The position numbers and the translations under genes were made by a program. A model generated the notes under the pieces. The model saw only the letters and a list, made by a program, of their open reading frames with translations. It searched no databases and was not told where the DNA came from. From Parahaliea mediterranea (GTDB taxonomy: Bacteria > Pseudomonadota > Gammaproteobacteria > Pseudomonadales > Halieaceae): DNA of 64,000 bases. Below, piece after piece: positions 7,749-16,361 of this stretch (within the stretch, counting starts at the first letter, position 1; every line of letters starts with the position of its first letter). The stretch spans positions 202,928 through 266,927 of the forward strand of contig NZ_JAFKCZ010000002.1 in NCBI RefSeq assembly GCF_017255185.1, read 5' to 3'.

Positions 7749-8922
7749 CAAGCGAAATGTACTCCGTGTCGCCGGCGCGGCGGTGGCGGTGAGTTGTGCC
7801 TGTCTGGTGCTGAGCGGCTGCCCCAGCGCCAGCAACCCGAGCATGCCGCAACCGCCGTCCATGCCGAGCCCCGGCTCCTCCAGCCCCAGCTCCTCCAGCG
7901 GCTCGCCCTCGAGCTCGCCCAGTTCATCGTCGAGCTCGTCCAGCTCATCGTCGTCGTCGAGTTCGAGCGGCTCCCAATCATCCAGCGGCATGCCCCCGTC
8001 CGGGGCATCCTCTCCAGGCGGCAGTAGTTCACCGGCCGGGAGCACCGCCAGCCGCGACGGATCGCGGGGAGCACGCTCCCCGTCCAGTTCCGGCTCGCCG
8101 TCGGGGCAGCAGGGCAGCACGGCGGGCGGCACCGAGTTCCCCAACGGCATGCCCGGCGAGCCCGGGGGGGCAGGTGAGGAGTCCACCGCGAGCAGCGGCA
8201 GCGGCGAGGGCCCGGGCGAAAACGGCGAGGGCGCGGCGGAACCGGGCTTCGGCACCGGAACCAGCGGCGGCCAGGCACTGCCGGACCTGCGCGACGAACC
8301 GACCCGCGAGGGCGGCCAGCCCGGGCAGGGCCAGGTGATGGCCGAAGCCGGCCAATCCGGGGCAGGTACCCCCGGAGGCGGTATCCCCGGAGGCGGTACC
8401 CCCGGAGGCCAGCCCGGCAGCCCCGCTGGCGATGGCGGTAGTCCGGCCGGCAGCGGCGGCACGGCACCCGGCGTACCCGGTGGCAATGGCGGCGCCCAGG
8501 GCCCGCTGACCCCGGCCGAACAGGTGGCCATCCTCGACGGCCGTCTCGAGCGGGGCACGGGAGAGTTCGACGCCATGATCCTCGAAGAGCAGGCCGCCCA
8601 GCGCCAGGCCCGGCGGGACAACCCGGCACCGGTGCCGAGCCAGCCCGAACAGAGCGCCGGCGGTGGCGGCGGCAGCCCCTACGACGGCGGCGTTGCGGAC
8701 GCCGGAGGCTACAGCACCGGCGGCGGCATGGGCGGCGCCTCGCGGGGCGGCGGCGTGCCGCAGAACACCGCGAAATACCCGCCGCCCGCCGATATACCCA
8801 GTGGCGACGACGACGATGTGGTGGCGCGGCAGCTGCGGGAGGCGGCCATGCGCGAGCCCGACCCCGAGATTCGCGAGAAGCTGTGGGACGAATACCGCAA
8901 ATACAAGGGGATCAGCCCATGA
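7729..8922 (+). CDS. Ser- and Gly-rich low-complexity lipoprotein
   Basis: This encodes 397 residues with a lipoprotein signal (lipobox VLSGC, Cys about residue 31). The mature part is nearly all low complexity. A Ser tract of about 40 residues broken by Pro and Gly (residues 48-95) is followed by a Gly/Pro/Glu-rich stretch including three 15-bp DNA repeats. Only the C-terminal part (TPAEQVAILDGRLERGTGEFD, then DDDDVVARQLREAAMREPDPEIREKLWDEYRKYKG) looks folded. It probably forms a flexible tether from the membrane, with a helical end that binds a partner. It overlaps both neighbours (20 bp upstream, ATGA downstream). Confidence 0.8.
   Translation: MTAILGSKRNVLRVAGAAVAVSCACLVLSGCPSASNPSMPQPPSMPSPGSSSPSSSSGSPSSSPSSSSSSSSSSSSSSSSGSQSSSGMPPSGASSPGGSSSPAGSTASRDGSRGARSPSSSGSPSGQQGSTAGGTEFPNGMPGEPGGAGEESTASSGSGEGPGENGEGAAEPGFGTGTSGGQALPDLRDEPTREGGQPGQGQVMAEAGQSGAGTPGGGIPGGGTPGGQPGSPAGDGGSPAGSGGTAPGVPGGNGGAQGPLTPAEQVAILDGRLERGTGEFDAMILEEQAAQRQARRDNPAPVPSQPEQSAGGGGGSPYDGGVADAGGYSTGGGMGGASRGGGVPQNTAKYPPPADIPSGDDDDVVARQLREAAMREPDPEIREKLWDEYRKYKGISP
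8365..8409 (+). repeat. Three tandem 15-bp units coding Gly/Pro-rich repeats
   Basis: Three in-register units GGTACCCCCGGAGGC (second copy with one base change) lie inside the Ser/Gly-rich lipoprotein gene. They encode G-T/I-P-G-G, so the linker length could change by slippage without frame loss. Confidence 0.85.
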
Positions 8923-10136
8923 GTGTCGCGCTGCGCTGCCTCGGCCTCGCCCTACTGGCGGCGGCGCTGTCGGGCTGCGTCAGCCAGACCGTCAAGAGCA
9001 CCTCGGTGCCGCCCTTGGCAACCCCGGCCGAACCAGTGCCCGAAGCCCTGCTGCTGGACGTGGGCATCGCCATATTCGACCCCGGGCTGGAGGCCTACGA
9101 GGAGGACGAGCAGGTCTACCCGGAAGTGCGCAAGGCGGAGGCCCGCTTCATGCCGCGCCTGTTGTCCGAGGCGATGCAGAACAGTGGCGCCTGGGGCGCG
9201 GTGCGCGTGGTGCCCAGCGCCGCCCAGATCACCGACCTGCGGGTGGAGGGCAAGATACTGCACTCCGACGGCGAGGAGCTGCAGCTGCACATCACCGCGC
9301 AAGATTCCCGCAACAACCTCTGGCTGGACAGGGAGTATACCGGGCACGCCAGCCGCTACGCCTACGACAGCGGCACGCGCCTCGACTACGACCCCTTCCA
9401 GGCCGTGTACCACCAGATCGCCAACGACCTGATGGACCAGCTGCAGGATCTCGAGAACATCGAGCGCGAGCACATCCGCGTTATCACCGAACTGCGTTTT
9501 GCCCGCGAATTTTCCCCCGACGCCTTTGGCGACTACCTCAGCGAGACCACCAAGGGCCGCTACCAGGTGGAACGCCTGCCGGCGCACAACGACCCCATGC
9601 TGGAGCGCATTCGCAGCATTCGCGAGCGCGACCATATGTTCGTCGACACCATGCAGGAGTACTACGGCGGCTTTTCCGGCCAGATGCAGGCACCCTACCA
9701 GGAGTGGCGCAAGCTGAGCTACGAGGAAGCCATCGCCATGCAGGAGCTGAAGGACGAAAGCATGCGCCGCCTGATCGCCGGTGGCGTCGCGGTACTGGCC
9801 GGCATTGCCGCGGCGGGCGGCAGCGACGGCTCCACCCGGGCGGCGGGCAACGTCGCCATTATCGGCGGCGGCTACCTGCTCAAGAGCGGGCTGGAAAAAC
9901 GCAACGAGGCGCAAATCCACGTCGAGGCCCTCGAGGAGCTGGGAATGTCGCTGGAGGCCGAAATCACGCCCCACGTCATCGAGCTGGAGGACCGCACGGT
10001 GATGCTCAGCGGCAATGTGGAGGACCAGTACGCCCAGTGGCGCGAGATCCTGGCGGATATCTACCGCGCCGAGATCGGCGAACTCAGCAGCCTGCCCGGC
10101 CCGGTCGCGACATCCGCCATCGACAGCGAAGACTGA
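8919..10136 (+). CDS. Cluster lipoprotein with Gly-rich membrane-like helix
   Basis: The product is 405 residues with a lipoprotein signal peptide (lipobox ALSGC, Cys about residue 20). The N-terminal domain (LLLDVGIAIFDPGLEAYEEDEQVYPEVRKAEARFMP, then WGAVRVVPS and LRVEGKILHSDGEELQLHITAQDS) looks like an envelope lipoprotein of the bilayer-modifying or curli-assembly type, but I cannot assign it. A helical middle follows. Near residue 287 there is a Gly/Ala-rich hydrophobic stretch (LIAGGVAVLAGIAAAGGSDGS) that could insert into a membrane. The start ATG overlaps the previous stop (ATGA), so it belongs to the same operon. Confidence 0.78.
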   Translation: MSVALRCLGLALLAAALSGCVSQTVKSTSVPPLATPAEPVPEALLLDVGIAIFDPGLEAYEEDEQVYPEVRKAEARFMPRLLSEAMQNSGAWGAVRVVPSAAQITDLRVEGKILHSDGEELQLHITAQDSRNNLWLDREYTGHASRYAYDSGTRLDYDPFQAVYHQIANDLMDQLQDLENIEREHIRVITELRFAREFSPDAFGDYLSETTKGRYQVERLPAHNDPMLERIRSIRERDHMFVDTMQEYYGGFSGQMQAPYQEWRKLSYEEAIAMQELKDESMRRLIAGGVAVLAGIAAAGGSDGSTRAAGNVAIIGGGYLLKSGLEKRNEAQIHVEALEELGMSLEAEITPHVIELEDRTVMLSGNVEDQYAQWREILADIYRAEIGELSSLPGPVATSAIDSED

Positions 10137-10180
10137 ACCCGGCATTGTAGAGATCCAGACCCCAAGGCCACCGCGACTGC

Positions 10181-11698
10181 ATGTCCCGAGAGAACGACCA
10201 CCTTACCCCCACCCCCTTCGAACCGGCACAAGCGCAACAGGCGCGCCCCGCCCCCACAACTGGCGGCGGTGAACGCCCAAGTTGGGTGCTGCCGGCCCTG
10301 CTGGGCCTGCTGTTACTGGCGGCAGCGGTGCTGTTTTTACTGCCCCAGCCCGATCCGGACCCGACGGCCCCGCCAATCGCACAGGACGCGACCGGCCCGG
10401 ATGCGCCCACCGGACGCCCACGGGAGGGGCCCGCGGGGCCGGACGCCACCCCCTGGGCCGACGCCCAGCAGGCGCAACTGCGCAAGGAGGCCCAGGATGT
10501 ACTGGGGGAACTACTGGAACTCCAGCGACAGCTCCAGGAGCGCGGTGTCGAACAGTGGGCCCCCCAGGATTTCGCCAATGCCACCGCCGCCGCCACCGCG
10601 GGCGATGAGCTGTACAAGCAGCGCGACTATGTGCCCGCGCGGGAGCGCTACCAGGCGGGACTGGCGCAGTTGCGGGCCATTGAGGACAGCGTCCCCGAGC
10701 GGCTGGCGGCCCGACTCGAGCGGGTCCGCGAGGCCATAGAAGCCGCCGATCCCGAACTGGCGAACACCAACCTGAATGTCGCCGCGCTACTGGCGCCGGA
10801 CAGCCCGGAGGTGGCGGCCCTGCGCGAGCGGCTCGACAAACTGCCGGCAGTGATGAACGCCATGAAAACCGCGGCCGCCGCCGAGGCGGGCGGCGACCTC
10901 GCCGCGGCGGTGGCGGCACTGGAGCAGGCCACCGGGCTCGCCCCACAACACCAGGGCGCGGCGGCGGAACTGGCGCGGGTGGGCGCGCTGCATACCGAGG
11001 AACGTTTCAATCGCGCCATGAGCGAGGGCTACGCGGCGCTGGACGAGGCGCGCTTCAATGACGCGCGTCGCGCCTTTCAACAGGCCCGCGAGCTGCGCCC
11101 CGGCGCCGGCGAGGCGGACAGCGCGTTGCGGGAACTGCAGGCCACCGAAACCGCCCACCGGCTGGCGACGCTGAAGCGCAGGGGCGCCGCACTGGAAGCG
11201 GAGGAGGACTGGCAAGCGGCGGCGGCGCGCTACGAAAGCGCGCTGGAAATCGACGCCAGCGTGGTGTTTGCCCAGGAGGGGCTGGCGCGGGCCCGCCCCC
11301 GAGCGAAGCTACAGGAGCAGCTGGAAGCCGTCATCGACAAACCCGAACGCCTGGCGGACCCCACGGTCGCCAGCGCCACCGGCAAGTTGCTGGCGCAAGC
11401 CAGGGAGGCGAGCCCGGCGGGGCCGGTATTGCGCGAACAGATCGAGCGTATCGACCGCTTGCTGACACAGGCCAACAAGCCGATTACGGTGACCCTGCGC
11501 TCCGACCAGCAGACATCGGTCACCGTATACAAAGTGGCGCGGCTGGGCCAGTTCGCCGAACGCGAGCTGGACCTGCGCCCGGGCACCTACACCGCCGTCG
11601 GCACGCGCAATGGCTATCGCGACGTGCGCCGCAGCTTCACGGTCAGCCCCGAGCAAACGCCGGAACCGGTGGTCATCGCCTGCACGGAACCCATCTGA
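10181..11698 (+). CDS. Single-span inner-membrane protein with periplasmic TPR/coiled-coil domain
   Basis: This encodes 505 residues. A hydrophilic N-terminus of about 34 residues is followed by one membrane segment (WVLPALLGLLLLAAAVLFLL) and a Pro/Asp-rich linker. A long Ala/Glu/Arg-rich helical domain with TPR-like repeats comes next (YKQRDYVPARERYQAGLAQL, LDEARFNDARRAFQQARELRP, AEEDWQAAAARYESALEID). The last 70 residues are beta-rich (ITVTLRSDQQTSVTVYKVARLG ... GTYTAVGTRNGYRDVRRSFTV) and look like a PEGA-type domain, as in the next gene product. The topology suggests a periplasmic adaptor. The next gene begins at its stop codon. Confidence 0.8.
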   Translation: MSRENDHLTPTPFEPAQAQQARPAPTTGGGERPSWVLPALLGLLLLAAAVLFLLPQPDPDPTAPPIAQDATGPDAPTGRPREGPAGPDATPWADAQQAQLRKEAQDVLGELLELQRQLQERGVEQWAPQDFANATAAATAGDELYKQRDYVPARERYQAGLAQLRAIEDSVPERLAARLERVREAIEAADPELANTNLNVAALLAPDSPEVAALRERLDKLPAVMNAMKTAAAAEAGGDLAAAVAALEQATGLAPQHQGAAAELARVGALHTEERFNRAMSEGYAALDEARFNDARRAFQQARELRPGAGEADSALRELQATETAHRLATLKRRGAALEAEEDWQAAAARYESALEIDASVVFAQEGLARARPRAKLQEQLEAVIDKPERLADPTVASATGKLLAQAREASPAGPVLREQIERIDRLLTQANKPITVTLRSDQQTSVTVYKVARLGQFAERELDLRPGTYTAVGTRNGYRDVRRSFTVSPEQTPEPVVIACTEPI

Positions 11699-13764
11699 TG
11701 AATTCACCCGAGACGACCGACGCGGCCATCACCCCCGCCGCGTTCGAACCCCTGACGCCGGGAGCCCGGCCACCGGGCAGGGAGCGCCACCCCCTGCGCT
11801 GGGTGTTGCTGGCCTGCGCCGCGCTGTTCGCGCTGCTCATGGCCTTCCTGCTGACCGCTCGCTCGGTATTGATCTCGGTGGAAGCGCAGTCCCCCGCCTC
11901 GCTGGAGATCGGCGGGCCCTACCTGCCCTTCGGCGAGCGCATCCTGATCCGCCCGGGCCAGTACGCACTGACGGTGACCGCCGAGGGCTATTATCCCCTG
12001 GAAACCACGCTGCCGGTCTCCTCCGAGGACAGCCAGGAGCTGCTGCTGAAGCTGGAACCGCTGCCGGGCCGGCTGGTGTTTACCAGCACCCCCCCCGGCG
12101 CGCGGGTGGTGGTGGACGGCGAGGAGCTCGGCCTCACGCCGCTCGAGAATATCGAATTGGCCGCCGGCCCACACCAGCTGCAAGTGCTGGCGGAGCGTCA
12201 CCTGCCCTGGGAGCGCCCCCTGGAGGTGACCGGTCGCGAGCAGCGCCAGACGGTGGACGCGACTTTGCAACCCGGCTGGGCCGAGATCGGCCTGGCCAGC
12301 GAACCGGCCGGCGCCACCATCACCGTGGGCGGCGAGGCCGTCGCCACTACGCCGGCCGTGGTCGAGGTGATGCGCGGCGAACAGCAACTGGGCCTGGAGC
12401 TGGCCGGCTTCGCCCCCTGGTCACGGACGCTGGACGTCGCCGCCGGGGAACCCCAGGACCTCGGCACCATCGCCCTCGAACCCGCCTCCGGCATCCTGTC
12501 GTTGCGCTCCGAGCCGACCGGCGCCAACGTCACCCTGGACGGCGACTACCAGGGCCAGACGCCCCTGGTGCTGGAGCTGGCGCCGGACCGCGCCCAGCGC
12601 ATCAATATCTCCCGTCCCGGCTACCGGCGCTACAACGAACAGCTGACCCTCGCCGCCGGCGAGCGCGCCGAGCGCGATATCCGCCTCGAGGCGCAACTGG
12701 GCGAACTGCGGCTCAGTGTGTCACCGCAAGAAGCCCAGGTGGCGGTCAACGGCCGGGTGGTGGGCAGGGGCGACCAGGTCCTGTCGCTGCCGGCCTTCGA
12801 ACACAGTATCGAGGTCAGCCTGGAGGGTTACGCGCCAGTGCGACGCCGCGTGACGCCGCGCAGCGGTATCGAACAGCGCCTGGCGATCGCGCTGCAAACC
12901 CAAAAGGAAGCCAAGCTCGCCAGCCTGAGTCCGGAACTCACCACCGCCGTGGGCCAGACCCTGAAGCTGTTTATTCCCGCTGAGTCTCCCCTCGCCGAGT
13001 TCACCATGGGCGCCTCGCGCCGCGAGTCCGGGCGCCGGGCCAACGAGGTGTTGCGGCCGGTGGCGCTCAAGCGCATGTTCTACCTGCAAACCACCGAGGT
13101 GACCAACGCACAGTTTCGTCAGTTCCAGCCCAATCACAACTCCGGCCAGCTGGAAGGCAACAGCCTCAATCGCGAACACCAGCCGGTGGCCGCGGTCAGT
13201 TGGCAGCAGGCGGCGCAGTTCTGCAACTGGCTGAGCCGCAAGGAAGGGCTGGAGCCCTTTTACACCCAGCGCGAGGGCATCGTCACCGGCTTCAACCCGG
13301 CCGCCACCGGCTACCGCCTGCCCACCGAGGCGGAGTGGGCCTGGGCCGCCCGCGCCGACGGCGAAACCCTGCTGAAATTTCCCTGGGGCGATACCTTCCC
13401 GCCGACCAAGCCGGTGGAGAACTACGCCGACAACACCTCCGCCTACGTCACCGGGCGCATTCTCAGCGGTTACACCGATGGTTACGTGGTCAGCGCGCCG
13501 GTGGCCTCCTTCGCGGCCAATACAAAGGGCCTGCACGACCTCGGCGGCAACGTGGCGGAGTGGGTGAACGACGTATACACCATCCCCGCGGCCAACGGCG
13601 CCCGGGAAACCGACCCGCTGGGCGCGCAGCAGGGCGACAACTACGTGGTGCGCGGCGCCAGCTGGTCCCTCAGCAAGCTGTCGGAACTGCGCCTGTCCTA
13701 CCGCGATTATGGGCAAGCCGCGCGGGATGACGTAGGATTCAGGATTGCGCGCTACGCGGAGTGA
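11698..13764 (+). CDS. Membrane-anchored PEGA-repeat protein with FGE/SUMF1-like domain lacking the catalytic cysteines
   Basis: This encodes 688 residues. A cytoplasmic N-terminus leads to one membrane span (about 36-58), then a series of beta-sandwich PEGA-type repeats (for example FTSTPPGARVVVDGEELGLTP, LASEPAGATITVGGEAV, LRSEPTGANVTLDGDYQGQTP) over about residues 60-400. A formylglycine-generating-enzyme-like domain follows (FTMGASRRESGRRANE ... LQTTEVTNAQFRQF ... YRLPTEAEWAWAARADG ... GLHDLGGNVAEWVNDVY). In true FGE the end holds two active-site Cys. Here VVRGASWSLSKLSELRLSY has none, so sulfatase maturation is unlikely and a binding or structural role is more plausible. Confidence 0.88.
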   Translation: MNSPETTDAAITPAAFEPLTPGARPPGRERHPLRWVLLACAALFALLMAFLLTARSVLISVEAQSPASLEIGGPYLPFGERILIRPGQYALTVTAEGYYPLETTLPVSSEDSQELLLKLEPLPGRLVFTSTPPGARVVVDGEELGLTPLENIELAAGPHQLQVLAERHLPWERPLEVTGREQRQTVDATLQPGWAEIGLASEPAGATITVGGEAVATTPAVVEVMRGEQQLGLELAGFAPWSRTLDVAAGEPQDLGTIALEPASGILSLRSEPTGANVTLDGDYQGQTPLVLELAPDRAQRINISRPGYRRYNEQLTLAAGERAERDIRLEAQLGELRLSVSPQEAQVAVNGRVVGRGDQVLSLPAFEHSIEVSLEGYAPVRRRVTPRSGIEQRLAIALQTQKEAKLASLSPELTTAVGQTLKLFIPAESPLAEFTMGASRRESGRRANEVLRPVALKRMFYLQTTEVTNAQFRQFQPNHNSGQLEGNSLNREHQPVAAVSWQQAAQFCNWLSRKEGLEPFYTQREGIVTGFNPAATGYRLPTEAEWAWAARADGETLLKFPWGDTFPPTKPVENYADNTSAYVTGRILSGYTDGYVVSAPVASFAANTKGLHDLGGNVAEWVNDVYTIPAANGARETDPLGAQQGDNYVVRGASWSLSKLSELRLSYRDYGQAARDDVGFRIARYAE

Positions 13765-13768
13765 GGCC

Positions 13769-13987
13769 ATGACCATTCGCCGGACACTGCTGTTTTTGTC
13801 GCTGCTGGCGGCGCTGGCGGGCGCCCGCGCCCAGGAGCCGGCGGAACCCAACCAGGCCGCGGAACAGGCCGCGGAGGAAGCCGAAACCGACGAGCCCCGG
13901 CGCACCCGGGAGGACTCTCCCTTCGACTACGAGGCCTCGGAGCAGATTTCCGAGGACTTGTCCGTATCCTTCCCGGTCGATATATAG
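13769..13987 (+). CDS. Small secreted acidic protein of the cluster
   Basis: This encodes 72 residues. A clear signal peptide (MTIRRTLLFLSLLAALAGARA, cleavage before QEP) precedes an acidic Glu/Ala-rich tail with EEAETDEPRRTREDSPFDYEASEQISEDLSVSFP. The ATG lies 5 bp after the previous stop. The open frame could begin 24 bases earlier, but that would place charged residues before the signal. The next gene starts 9 bp later. I do not know the family. Position between the PEGA protein and the channel suggests a small periplasmic accessory subunit. Confidence 0.7.
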   Translation: MTIRRTLLFLSLLAALAGARAQEPAEPNQAAEQAAEEAETDEPRRTREDSPFDYEASEQISEDLSVSFPVDI

Positions 13988-13995
13988 GACTGTGC

Positions 13996-14793
13996 ATGAA
14001 AACCAGGATGTCATCCGAGTTCATTTTCCAGCTGTTCGCGCTGCTGATCGCCATCATCGTGGTGCACGCGGTCTACGTGGGCGCCATCCGCCCCGCCGCC
14101 GATGCCCAGTTGCGCCAGGAAATGGCCCTGCAGCAGGCCGGCGAGGATTTCGTGCCCGAACGCAGCTTCGCGGTGGTGATCCGCGACTTTGAACAGGAAG
14201 CCTGTTTCATCCTGCTGTTCTGGGCGCTGGCGATCATGACCTACAAGGGCCGGCAAACCCTGCGGGAGCAGCGCCTACTCGACCGCGCCCTGCTGGACGT
14301 GCCGGAGGGCACCAGCCTGCTGCCCGAGGATGCCCGGGAGTACAGCCGGGCGCTGGAGGCGCTGCCCGACCGGGAGCAGGACTTCCTGCTGCCGCGCACC
14401 CTGCTGACCGCGCTGCAACGCTTCGCCACCACCGGTAGCATCCAGGCAGTGTCGGACACCATCAAGGAACAGTGCGAGGTGGAGTCGGACCGCCTCGACT
14501 CGGAGTTGTCCATGGTGCGCTACATCGCCTGGGCCATTCCCTCCATCGGCTTTATCGGCACCGTGCGCGGTATCGGCGACGCCCTCGGCCAGGCCTACAA
14601 GGCGGTGGAGGGGGATATCTCCGGCGTCACCGTCAGCCTGGGGGTGGCCTTCAACAGCACCTTCGTGGCGCTGGTGCTGTCCATCGTGATCATGTTCTGC
14701 CTGCACCAGTTGCAGCTGTCGCAGGAACGCCTGGTATTGGACACCCAGCGCTACGCCGACCGACAGCTGCTGCGGCACCTGGTGGCGCACTGA
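13996..14793 (+). CDS. MotA/TolQ/ExbB-like proton channel family protein
   Basis: The product is 265 residues with about four membrane segments: near residues 10-33 (FQLFALLIAIIVVHAVYVGAI), 70-88 (CFILLFWALAIMTY), 175-195 (YIAWAIPSIGFIGTVRGIGDAL) and 215-240 (LGVAFNSTFVALVLSIVIMFCL). The pattern AIPSIGFIGTVRGIGDALGQAY followed by SLGVAFNSTFVAL is the MotA/TolQ/ExbB signature region (compare G-x-x-GTV in ExbB). Such channels let protons through the inner membrane and work with a single-span partner carrying a membrane Asp. No ExbD/TolR gene is present, but the two VWA proteins downstream have that feature. It is followed 1 bp later by the Hsp70-like gene. Confidence 0.88.
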   Translation: MKTRMSSEFIFQLFALLIAIIVVHAVYVGAIRPAADAQLRQEMALQQAGEDFVPERSFAVVIRDFEQEACFILLFWALAIMTYKGRQTLREQRLLDRALLDVPEGTSLLPEDAREYSRALEALPDREQDFLLPRTLLTALQRFATTGSIQAVSDTIKEQCEVESDRLDSELSMVRYIAWAIPSIGFIGTVRGIGDALGQAYKAVEGDISGVTVSLGVAFNSTFVALVLSIVIMFCLHQLQLSQERLVLDTQRYADRQLLRHLVAH

Positions 14794-14794
14794 T

Positions 14795-16090
14795 ATGGCC
14801 ATCGCCCTGCTCGACATCAACGATTGCAACCTGCAGCTGTGGCACGGGGAGCACCACGTGCAAAGCCCGGGCTACGCCCTGTGGGAGGACGGCGAGTACC
14901 GCTTCGGCACGGCAGCCCGGGCCGCGGCGCGGCTGCGCCCCCGGGACGTGGCCACCCGCTATTGGGCACAGCTGGGCACCCGACCCCTGCAGCCGGCCCT
15001 GGGCCCCGCCCGCCACAGCGCCGACCTGGTGCACGCCCACCTGCTGGCCCTGCACCGGGAAGCGGGTGAACCGGAGGAAGTCGTGTTGGCGGTGCCGGGC
15101 AGCATGGAACGGGAGCAGTTGGCGCTGCTGCTGGGTATCATCGAGCAGTGCCCCTTCCGCGCCGTGGGGCTGGCCAACCGCAGTGTGGCGCTGGCCCAGC
15201 CCGCGGCCAGGGGCCGACCGCTGTACCACCTGGAATTCCAGCTGCACCAGGCGCTGTTGACCCGCCTGGAGGACACCGCCGGCGAGCGCCGCCTGGGCCG
15301 GGTGCAACCCCTGGCGGGCTGCGGCCTGCTGCAACTGCAAGAGCGCCTGGTGGAGATCATCGCCGCCGCCTTCATCCGCCAGACCCGCTTCGACCCCCGC
15401 CGCCAGGCCGCCAGCGAGCAGAGCCTGTACGACGCCCTGCCCGCGGCTTTGGCCGAGTTGCGGCGTGAGGGGGAGGCGCGGCTGGAGGTCGCCGGCTACA
15501 GCGCGCGGCTCGCGGCCGCGGCGCTGGCGGAAGCCGGCGAGCGCCTGTTCAAGTCAGTCGCCGACGCCGTGGGCCATGAGCCGGTTCACCTGCTGGCGGA
15601 TCCGCTGACCGCGTTGCTCCCGGGTGCCGAAACGTCACTTAGCGGATTGCACATTCTTGAAGGCGAGCACCTGCGCCACACCCTCCCCGCCTTTGAGGCA
15701 CAGGTAATACGCCGCGACGCGCCGCTGGTACTCGTCAATGCCCTGCCGCTGAGCGGGGACCACAGCGAAGCCGCGCCGCCGGCAGTGGAGCCGGAAAAAC
15801 CACCAGCCCGCTCCGCAGTCTCCACCGAGCCCCCGGTGGCACCCGCCGGGCCCGTACCCACACACCTGTTGCAGGGCTTCCGGGCGCGCACCCTGCGGGC
15901 GACGGGCACCGATCTCGGCGCCGGCTGGGAGCTGTACCGCGCCGACGGGGCCTGGCTGCTGCGCGGCCCGGATTCGCAACCGGCCACGGTCAACGGCCAA
16001 CCCTACACCGAGGGCCGCCATATCCACTGCGGCGACACCCTGGCCGTGGCCGGGGCACTGGCCGGGGTGGTGATCGAGGTCGGCGACTAG
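14795..16090 (+). CDS. Hsp70/actin-like ATPase-fold protein with FHA-like C-terminus
   Basis: The product is 431 residues. The start MAIALLDINDCNLQLWHGE matches the first phosphate loop strand pair of the Hsp70/actin fold. EEVVLAVPGSMEREQLALLLGII and the phosphate-2-like region VQPLAGCGLLQLQERLVEIIA follow, and EPVHLLADPLTALLPG sits where Hsp70 proteins have a late nucleotide-site helix. A Pro-rich linker (about 325-355) leads to about 70 residues (VNGQPYTEGRHIHCGDTLAVAG) resembling an FHA fold. Whether it hydrolyses ATP is uncertain because the phosphate motifs are weak. It has no export signal, so it acts in the cytosol next to the channel. The stop abuts a MITE-like element. Confidence 0.72.
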   Translation: MAIALLDINDCNLQLWHGEHHVQSPGYALWEDGEYRFGTAARAAARLRPRDVATRYWAQLGTRPLQPALGPARHSADLVHAHLLALHREAGEPEEVVLAVPGSMEREQLALLLGIIEQCPFRAVGLANRSVALAQPAARGRPLYHLEFQLHQALLTRLEDTAGERRLGRVQPLAGCGLLQLQERLVEIIAAAFIRQTRFDPRRQAASEQSLYDALPAALAELRREGEARLEVAGYSARLAAAALAEAGERLFKSVADAVGHEPVHLLADPLTALLPGAETSLSGLHILEGEHLRHTLPAFEAQVIRRDAPLVLVNALPLSGDHSEAAPPAVEPEKPPARSAVSTEPPVAPAGPVPTHLLQGFRARTLRATGTDLGAGWELYRADGAWLLRGPDSQPATVNGQPYTEGRHIHCGDTLAVAGALAGVVIEVGD

Positions 16091-16354
16091 TGCTCCTTCA
16101 AGGTGATATTGTCATGTTCAGTCAGCCCCACGGCAGTCCAGTGTGAGGCGTTTTCTCGAAGGCATAGCGGGTCTATGTCGAGAGGAAACAACGAAGCAAT
16201 GGGCTGCCGTGGGGCTGACCCAGAGGGCGCTAAGCAGGCCGCCCTCTGCCGCGTTGCAGCGGCTTGACATGGCACCACCATGCCGGCGCCACTGCGCCTT
16301 GCAGAGAACGGCCTGCTTAGCGCTGAATACGACAATATCACCTTGAAGGAGCAC
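16090..16354. mobile_element. MITE-like palindromic element with 24-bp perfect terminal inverted repeats
   Basis: The ends 16090-16113 and 16331-16354 are perfect 24-bp inverted repeats (outer end GTGCTCCTTCAAGGTGATAT). Between them are two further perfect arms: 16121-16136 with 16204-16219 (16 bp) and 16227-16241 with 16309-16323 (15 bp). Drawn as RNA this gives a closing stem and two lobes of about 100 nt. There is no transposase, and the small frames inside are not gene-like. No clear target duplication is visible. The right repeat contains AAGGAG 10 bases before the ATG of the first VWA gene and so acts as its Shine-Dalgarno. Whether it is mobile or a fixed intercistronic structure is inference. 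Confidence 0.75.
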
Positions 16355-16361
16355 AAGCGCG

